A stretch of 64,000 nt of DNA from Agarivorans sp. TSD2052. GTDB lineage: Bacteria; Pseudomonadota; Gammaproteobacteria; Enterobacterales; Celerinatantimonadaceae. Under the pieces are notes generated by a model, which saw nothing but the letters and a program-made list of their open reading frames with translations, ran no database searches and was not told the origin of the DNA. This document shows positions 59,352 to 64,000 of the stretch, one piece after another (positions within the stretch are counted from its first letter, which is position 1; each line of letters starts with the position of its first letter). The position numbers and the translations under genes are program-made. The DNA lies in NCBI RefSeq assembly GCF_023238625.1, contig NZ_CP096670.1:2407501-2471500 (forward strand). The letters run 5' to 3'.

Positions 59352-59424
59352 GTTGAACACCCTTACTGGTTAGACCACTAAATACTAGCTAAAACTTAGT
59401 AATAAAACTACATAAACCGTAAAA

Positions 59425-59456
59425 AACGTTTAAATAAAAAGCAAAACGTTTAAATA
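59425..59456. promoter_or_regulatory. Direct repeat of an AAACGTTTAAATA element
   Basis: AACGTTTAAATA occurs at 59425-59436 and again at 59445-59456, 20 bp apart (about two helical turns), in the promoter region of the DUF1853 gene. Each holds the palindrome AAACGTTT. It could be a paired operator for a LacI-type or other dimeric regulator. Confidence 0.45.
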
Positions 59457-59487
59457 GATGTAAAAAAATAACAAAGGAGCAACATTT

Positions 59488-60294
59488 ATGCCGCGGGACA
59501 GTTTTTTGGGTGATTTAGAGTGGTGCTTGCATGCGCCTACGTTGCTGTCGCATTCACTGCCTTTCGCGGTTGATCAGCACTGGAAAAAACAATGGCAAAC
59601 AGCGCTAACTCAGCATTTAAATACCGCTACCAGCGCTGAACCCAACTCGCGGCTAGGTTTATACTTTGAACAATTATGGCGAAGCCTGATTGCACTTCAC
59701 CCCGACTGGCATATGTTAGCCGACAACGTAGCGATACAACAAAATGGAAAAACCCTAGGTGCCATCGATTTTTTAGTGATAAATCACCGCTTACAACAGA
59801 TAGAGCACTGGGAACTTGCGGTTAAATTTTACCTGGCTAAGAACGACTGCCCGCAAGCAAGTGACTATGTAGGTCCTAACCAACATGACCAACTCAGCAA
59901 TAAACTCAGTAAATTAATACTCAAGCAAATTCCGCTGGGCCGTCATCCAAACATTCAAGCTTTATGCAATCGCTATCCTAATTACCACTTTAAGCAACGC
60001 ATTTTGCTATCGGGGTATTTATTTGCATTGGGAAGGCCTGAGCATGTTGAACCGCAACATTTACATTGGTACAGCCAAAGCCAATGGCAAGCGATGCACC
60101 AAAGCAATTGGTATGCTTTAAGTAAGCAGCAGTGGTTAAACCCGCAAGGGTATTCTCTGAATAAATGGCAGAATAACATCCCCTTAACCCGAGGGCCTAT
60201 TCAGCTTTATTTACCCAAACAAAACCAACAGGCTCCACGGCGAATATTTATTTGCCCTGATGATTGGCTCATCAGGGCAAATGCTGTCGAATAA
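59488..60294 (+). CDS. DUF1853 family protein
   Basis: This 268-residue protein contains the DUF1853 start FLGDLEWCLHAPTLL, then RLGLYFEQLWRSLIALHPDW, ADNVAIQQNGKTLGAIDFLV, EHWELAVKFYLA and FVGPNQHDQL-like YVGPNQHDQLSNKLSKL. The spaced D and E..K in GAIDFLV and WELAVKF resemble a PD-(D/E)xK nuclease core, so a nuclease-like fold is possible. The true function is unknown. AAAGGAG precedes the ATG. Its last codons hold a hairpin that may end the convergent fbp transcript. Confidence 0.82.
   Translation: MPRDSFLGDLEWCLHAPTLLSHSLPFAVDQHWKKQWQTALTQHLNTATSAEPNSRLGLYFEQLWRSLIALHPDWHMLADNVAIQQNGKTLGAIDFLVINHRLQQIEHWELAVKFYLAKNDCPQASDYVGPNQHDQLSNKLSKLILKQIPLGRHPNIQALCNRYPNYHFKQRILLSGYLFALGRPEHVEPQHLHWYSQSQWQAMHQSNWYALSKQQWLNPQGYSLNKWQNNIPLTRGPIQLYLPKQNQQAPRRIFICPDDWLIRANAVE
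60251..60281 (-). terminator. Hairpin inside the DUF1853 3' end, possible fbp terminator
   Basis: TTTGCCCTGAT (60251-60261) and ATCAGGGCAAA (60271-60281) form a perfect 11-bp stem. On the minus strand TAAATATTC follows it. It lies in the last codons of the DUF1853 gene, 27-57 bp past the fbp stop. Confidence 0.55.
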
Positions 60295-60307
60295 ACAGAA
60301 TTAACCG

Positions 60308-61324
60308 CTAACTATTTTGTTCTTCAGACGAGTACTCGCGCATCATTCCCTCTACTGTTTCTACCATATGGGTACTCCCACAGAAGAACGGAACACGTTG
60401 ATGTAACTCTATCGGTTCGATATCCATGATTCGATTAAAGCCATCACTGGCTTTACCACCGGCTTGCTCCATTAAGAAAGCCATCGGGTTGCACTCATAG
60501 AGCAAACGCAGCTTACCTGTGGGTGCTGAAGCCGTAGAAGGATAAATATAAATGCCTCCTTTTAACAAGTTGCGGTGAAAATCAGACACTAGTGAACCAA
60601 TGTAACGAGAAGTGTAAGGACGTTTAGTGCTTGGTTCAATTTCCTGACAGTATTTTAGGTATTTCTTCACACCGGTTGGAAATTTGAGGTAGTTTCCTTC
60701 ATTGATAGAGTAAATCACCCCATCTTCAGGAATGGTCATATTCTCATGAGACAAATAAAACACGCCTAAGGAAGGGTCACACGTAAAGCCGTGTACACCA
60801 TGTCCGGTGGTATATACCAACATAGTAGACGAGCCATATACGACATAACCTGCCGCTACTTGACGGTTACCTGGCTGCAAAAAATCTTCTAATACCGCTG
60901 GGCTACCACAAGGGCTAATACGTTTATAAATGGAAAATATAGTACCTACTGATACATTCACATCAATGTTAGAGGAGCCATCGAGTGGATCCATTAACAC
61001 CACATACTTACTATCAATAGACCGTGAACTGTCAAAGCTAACAAACTCATCTTCTTCTTCGGAGGCTACACCACATACCTCACCACGGGCTTCTAAGGCC
61101 GCTTTAAATTTTTCGTTAGCATATAAATCTAGCTTTTGTTGCACTTCTCCTTGAACATTTTCAACGCCAGTCGAACCAATAATATCAACTAGGCCGGCTT
61201 TGTTGATTTCACGGTTGACCACTTTAGAGGCTAAGCGAATAGCCCCCAGCAGTTGGGTTAGCTCCCCTGTTGCATCGGGAAACTGGTGTTGTTTTTCTAT
61301 TATGTATTCACCAAGAGTTATCAT
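60308..61324 (-). CDS. fbp: Fructose-1,6-bisphosphatase, class 1
   Basis: This 338-residue gluconeogenic enzyme (E. coli 332) dephosphorylates fructose 1,6-bisphosphate. Metal-binding residues are in [10 protein letters not shown] and in [60 protein letters not shown] and [10 protein letters not shown] complete the class 1 signature. AGGGAT precedes the ATG. It is divergent from imuA across about 200 bp. Confidence 0.97.
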   Translation of the reverse strand: MITLGEYIIEKQHQFPDATGELTQLLGAIRLASKVVNREINKAGLVDIIGSTGVENVQGEVQQKLDLYANEKFKAALEARGEVCGVASEEEDEFVSFDSSRSIDSKYVVLMDPLDGSSNIDVNVSVGTIFSIYKRISPCGSPAVLEDFLQPGNRQVAAGYVVYGSSTMLVYTTGHGVHGFTCDPSLGVFYLSHENMTIPEDGVIYSINEGNYLKFPTGVKKYLKYCQEIEPSTKRPYTSRYIGSLVSDFHRNLLKGGIYIYPSTASAPTGKLRLLYECNPMAFLMEQAGGKASDGFNRIMDIEPIELHQRVPFFCGSTHMVETVEGMMREYSSEEQNS

Positions 61325-61474
61325 TTTTATCCCTATTTTTAAGCACGCTTTCCTTGAAAACCTTTTCAGTCATCAATGTTATTTTGCAAGTATTTACGAA
61401 AAATTACTAGCGTTCAGATCTAATTGTCATACATATAGGCGAAAAAAACATTTGCAAATCTTTCAATCAAGAAC

Positions 61475-61508
61475 TACTGTATATCCATACACTGTATAAA
61501 AACACAGT
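61475..61508 (+). promoter_or_regulatory. Two overlapping LexA (SOS) boxes upstream of imuA
   Basis: ACTGTATATCCATACACT at 61476-61493 and ACTGTATAAAAACACAGT at 61491-61508 each match 15 of 18 positions of the gammaproteobacterial SOS box. The second has a perfect CTG-N10-CAG. They share three bases and sit 36 bp upstream of the imuA start. Confidence 0.88.
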
Positions 61509-61543
61509 CACTTAATGACATTGACTAAAGCATGGAGCAAACA

Positions 61544-62170
61544 ATGGCGCAACAAATTGAACAACTGCTACAAAGCAACAAGGTATGGCAAGGCAGCCAA
61601 TGGCAACGCAGTCATCTTGACGTTCATGCAAGTGGCTTTGAACAGCTTGACCAGCAACTACCTAACCATGGCTGGCCACAAGGTGGCATCACCGAGGTGC
61701 TTTATGAAAATCATGGTATTGGCGAGTTGCAATTACTGCTTCCAGCGCTAGCTAAGTTAAGTCAGCAGTCTCGATGGATTATTTGGGTCGCGCCGCCATT
61801 TATGCCTAACGCGCCAGCCTTACAACAACATGGTGTAGACATTAGCAAAGTTATTATTATTCGCCCCGAGCAATGTAGTGACGTAATTTGGACCATTGAA
61901 CAGGCCTTAAAGAGTGGCTCATGTGGTGCGGTACTAGGTTGGTTAAACGGTTTGGATTTAAAAGCCAGTCGACGCTTGCAACTTGCTGCAGAACAAGGCG
62001 ATTGCCTAAGTTATTTATTTCGACCGCTGCAACAACAACAGCAAAATTCTAGCGCCAGTGTACGAATGGCCCTACATCCAAGTAAGGCGCCTAATCATAT
62101 CAACTATCACCTGCTAAAGCGGCGCGGCGGTGCTCCACTCTACGAGCAAAGCATTCCGCGACTTAACTAG
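61544..62170 (+). CDS. imuA: SOS mutasome protein ImuA (RecA-like, SulA-related)
   Basis: This protein of about 208 residues has VWQGSQWQRS, the HGWPQGGITEVL entry and a degenerate RecA core (GELQLLLPALAKLSQQ, WIIWVAPP, KVIIIRPEQCSDVIW, SGSCGAVLGWL). The Walker A is not canonical, as usual in ImuA. It supports ImuB and DnaE2 in damage-induced translesion synthesis. The ATG at 61544 has GGAG six bases upstream and is preferred over the in-frame ATG at 61532. LexA boxes lie upstream. Confidence 0.92.
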   Translation: MAQQIEQLLQSNKVWQGSQWQRSHLDVHASGFEQLDQQLPNHGWPQGGITEVLYENHGIGELQLLLPALAKLSQQSRWIIWVAPPFMPNAPALQQHGVDISKVIIIRPEQCSDVIWTIEQALKSGSCGAVLGWLNGLDLKASRRLQLAAEQGDCLSYLFRPLQQQQQNSSASVRMALHPSKAPNHINYHLLKRRGGAPLYEQSIPRLN

Positions 62171-62195
62171 CCGGTACTTATTATGCAAGTGACAC

Positions 62196-63578
62196 ATGTA
62201 TTGGATATATCTTGATTTTCCTCAACTCGCGTTGGACTTATTGCAACGCGAGTATCCTGCCAATCAGGCCTTGGCTATTCATCACAACAAACAAATCATT
62301 CAACTGAACCACTTTGCCTACCAGCTCGGTGTTTATTTAGGTTGCTCACTTAACACCGCCTACCAACTTGCGCCACAATTACGTTTATATGAACAAACTG
62401 ATTTATCGTGTGCTGCCTATTTCAACGATTTAGCCCAACAAGCCTTACGTTATTCAGCCCAAGTAGCCCTTCATCCTGAGCAGGGCTTATATATTAGCGG
62501 GGCTGGCATGCTCAGCATTTATGAGAAGCCAGAGCGACACCTTAAGCAACTCGCTAAGCACTATCAGCAACAACAACTTAGCTTGCGCATTGCTCATGCA
62601 GATACCGCCCTAGCAGCACGTTGGCTAGTACGTTCACAAGATTTAAAACAACGAGGCTCTGGTAGCCAACAATTGATGGATTTAGCGCTCACGGCCAGCG
62701 ATCTTCCCGCTAACCAGGTCAGTAGTTTACAAGCCATGGGCTTATATACGGTAAAGCAACTAAACGCCCTACCTAGACCTGAGTTGCGCAAACGGCTTGG
62801 TGAAGACAGCTTAGCCGCTTTAGATCAAGCCCTTGGTTTACAAGATACCCCGCTGACATTCATTCAGCAAAAAGCGCACTACCAGCAGCGTTTTCCCCTA
62901 CTCAGTGAAACCCACACAACTCAAGGTCTCATGTTTCCGCTTAAACAAGCCTGCCTGCATCTACAACAGTGGTTAAGACAACGTCAACTGTGCAGTAACA
63001 GCCTTATTCTAGAATTACATTTCCGCGATAAACCTAACGAGCAAGTGCTTATAAAGAGTGCCCGTTTGTTACAAACTAGCCAAGACTGGTTAGCCCTGTT
63101 TAGTTTAAAGTTAGCAACCCTGCGTCTACCAGCAGCAGTGACTGAGTTCAGCCTTTATTGCAACGCGTTATACCCTCTTGGTAGTGAAGTAAGGGGCTTG
63201 TTTGAAAGCCAACAAGCAACATCCGATAGTTTACTGTTTGATCAACTGAGTGTCCGGCTAGGCGAACAGGCGATTAGCCGTTTAAGCTGCCAAGCCGATT
63301 ACCGACCAGAGCGCGCTAGTCAATATCGCTCGTTACACCAAGATGTAGTACTAAACGACCCGAGCCTGTTTGCTCGCCCCTGTTGGTTATTACCGCAATT
63401 AAAGCCAATTAATATTCAGCATTACACGCTACTCTCGCCGCCAGAGCGTATCGCCAGTGGCTGGTGGGATGACCAGAGCATTAATCGCGACTATTATATG
63501 GCGCAAAGCCCGCAACAAGGCGTGGCTTGGATCTGCCAAGAAAACCAACAATGGTACTTACATGGTTGGTTTGCTTAA
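62196..63578 (+). CDS. imuB: Y-family DNA polymerase-like protein ImuB
   Basis: This 460-residue Y-family relative has the N-terminal WIYLDFPQLALDLLQ and then ALAIHHNKQIIQLN. The metal-binding carboxylates of active DinB-type polymerases are not conserved in this part, as in known ImuB proteins, which act as a mutasome hub rather than as a polymerase. A helix-hairpin-helix-like region (SLQAMGLYTVKQLNALPRPE) and a C-terminal little-finger region follow. It lies 25 bp after imuA and 2 bp before dnaE2, forming one SOS operon. Confidence 0.92.
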   Translation: MYWIYLDFPQLALDLLQREYPANQALAIHHNKQIIQLNHFAYQLGVYLGCSLNTAYQLAPQLRLYEQTDLSCAAYFNDLAQQALRYSAQVALHPEQGLYISGAGMLSIYEKPERHLKQLAKHYQQQQLSLRIAHADTALAARWLVRSQDLKQRGSGSQQLMDLALTASDLPANQVSSLQAMGLYTVKQLNALPRPELRKRLGEDSLAALDQALGLQDTPLTFIQQKAHYQQRFPLLSETHTTQGLMFPLKQACLHLQQWLRQRQLCSNSLILELHFRDKPNEQVLIKSARLLQTSQDWLALFSLKLATLRLPAAVTEFSLYCNALYPLGSEVRGLFESQQATSDSLLFDQLSVRLGEQAISRLSCQADYRPERASQYRSLHQDVVLNDPSLFARPCWLLPQLKPINIQHYTLLSPPERIASGWWDDQSINRDYYMAQSPQQGVAWICQENQQWYLHGWFA

Positions 63579-63580
63579 AC

Positions 63581-64000
63581 ATGAATAACACTCTATTTGC
63601 CGAGCTGAATGCCCAAAGCAATTTTAGCTTTTTGTATGGGGCTTCGCATCCAGAAGAAATGGTTGAGCAAGCCCAAACTTATGGCTATCAGGCCATCGCT
63701 ATTACTGATGATTGCTCATTAAGCGGTGTTGTTCGTGCACATCAAGCTGCTGAACCACTAGCCATAAAACTGATTATAGGTAGCCAGTTCACCACTAATG
63801 AACAGTGCCAGCTGGTAGTATTAGCCAAGAACTTAGTTGCCTACCAACAGTTGTGTCAGTTTATCACTGAAGCTAGAAAAGACAGTAGCAAAGGCTGTTA
63901 CCAAGTCAATTTAGCGCAGTTTGACCAGCGCTTAGATCAGTGTTTAGTGTTGGTGAAAGCCAATCAAACACGACTAGCTGAGCACCTATCTCAGCTAAAA
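63581..64000 (+). CDS. dnaE2: Error-prone DNA polymerase DnaE2 (ImuC), 5' part
   Basis: The gene starts at ATG 63581 and runs off the window after 140 codons. The N-terminal PHP-domain sequence SNFSFLYGASHPEEMVEQAQ and GYQAIAITDDCSLSGVVRAH is typical of DnaE2. The usual LHxxS histidine of PHP domains reads AELNAQS here, so the PHP metal site is probably inactive. It is the third gene of the imuA-imuB-dnaE2 cassette and does the translesion synthesis in this system. Confidence 0.92.
   Translation, partial: MNNTLFAELNAQSNFSFLYGASHPEEMVEQAQTYGYQAIAITDDCSLSGVVRAHQAAEPLAIKLIIGSQFTTNEQCQLVVLAKNLVAYQQLCQFITEARKDSSKGCYQVNLAQFDQRLDQCLVLVKANQTRLAEHLSQLK

Overview
The window is a 64 kb chromosomal segment of a marine gammaproteobacterium in the Alteromonadales/Vibrio-like range. 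An Agarivorans-like organism fits best: moderate GC, an NAD-dependent 180-kDa-class glutamate dehydrogenase, zapC beside pyrD, tesA divergent from ybbA-ybbP, Fe-SOD next to a monothiol glutaredoxin, a GH36-type alpha-galactosidase and the remnant of a GH10 xylanase. This assignment rests on gene content and protein resemblance only. Most of the segment is ordinary core genome: no insertion sequence, CRISPR array, tRNA or rRNA was seen.

Layout. 1-5.7 kb: the pabB 3' end, a NudL-type Nudix hydrolase, sdaA, then a two-gene unit of a membrane-anchored RoxA-like dihaem cytochrome and an exported catalase-family protein. 5.8-13.4 kb (minus strand): a DUF1835 gene and a compact four-gene operon of a lipoprotein, a cyclic-nucleotide-binding-domain/SLC13 permease fusion, an orphan ABC-type substrate-binding protein and a 946-residue chimeric channel protein. 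That chimera combines a Peripla_BP_6 module, a region resembling a pentameric-channel ligand-binding domain, and an MscS domain. 13.7-22.9 kb: a GFA-family enzyme, a 7TMR-DISM GGDEF protein, cysB, ybbP-ybbA facing tesA, zapC and pyrD. 23-41.9 kb: gdhB, DUF2835, pepN, an NSS transporter, dacB, deaD, grxD, sodB, a SelW-like protein, hrpA and a CBS-domain protein.

41.95-42.79 kb, between the CBS gene and pyrC, holds no protein gene. It carries three full copies and one partial copy of a 227-bp tandem repeat. Each copy looks like a complete small-RNA gene: a 12-bp palindrome, a sigma-70-like promoter, two stem-loops and a rho-independent terminator. 42.8-54.5 kb: pyrC, a very large hybrid histidine kinase, a dienelactone hydrolase, a GH10 xylanase relic, sbcB, a small exported protein and an alpha-galactosidase. 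54.6-64 kb: cdd-purT plus an unrecognised gene, bfd with a Fur-like site, a Nif3-family protein, a DUF1853 gene, fbp, and the start of an SOS mutasome cassette imuA-imuB-dnaE2 preceded by two overlapping LexA boxes. dnaE2 runs off the window.

The two most promising undescribed items are the tandem small-RNA array and the four-gene operon with the chimeric ligand-binding/MscS channel. All family assignments were made by reading protein and DNA motifs by eye, without database searches.
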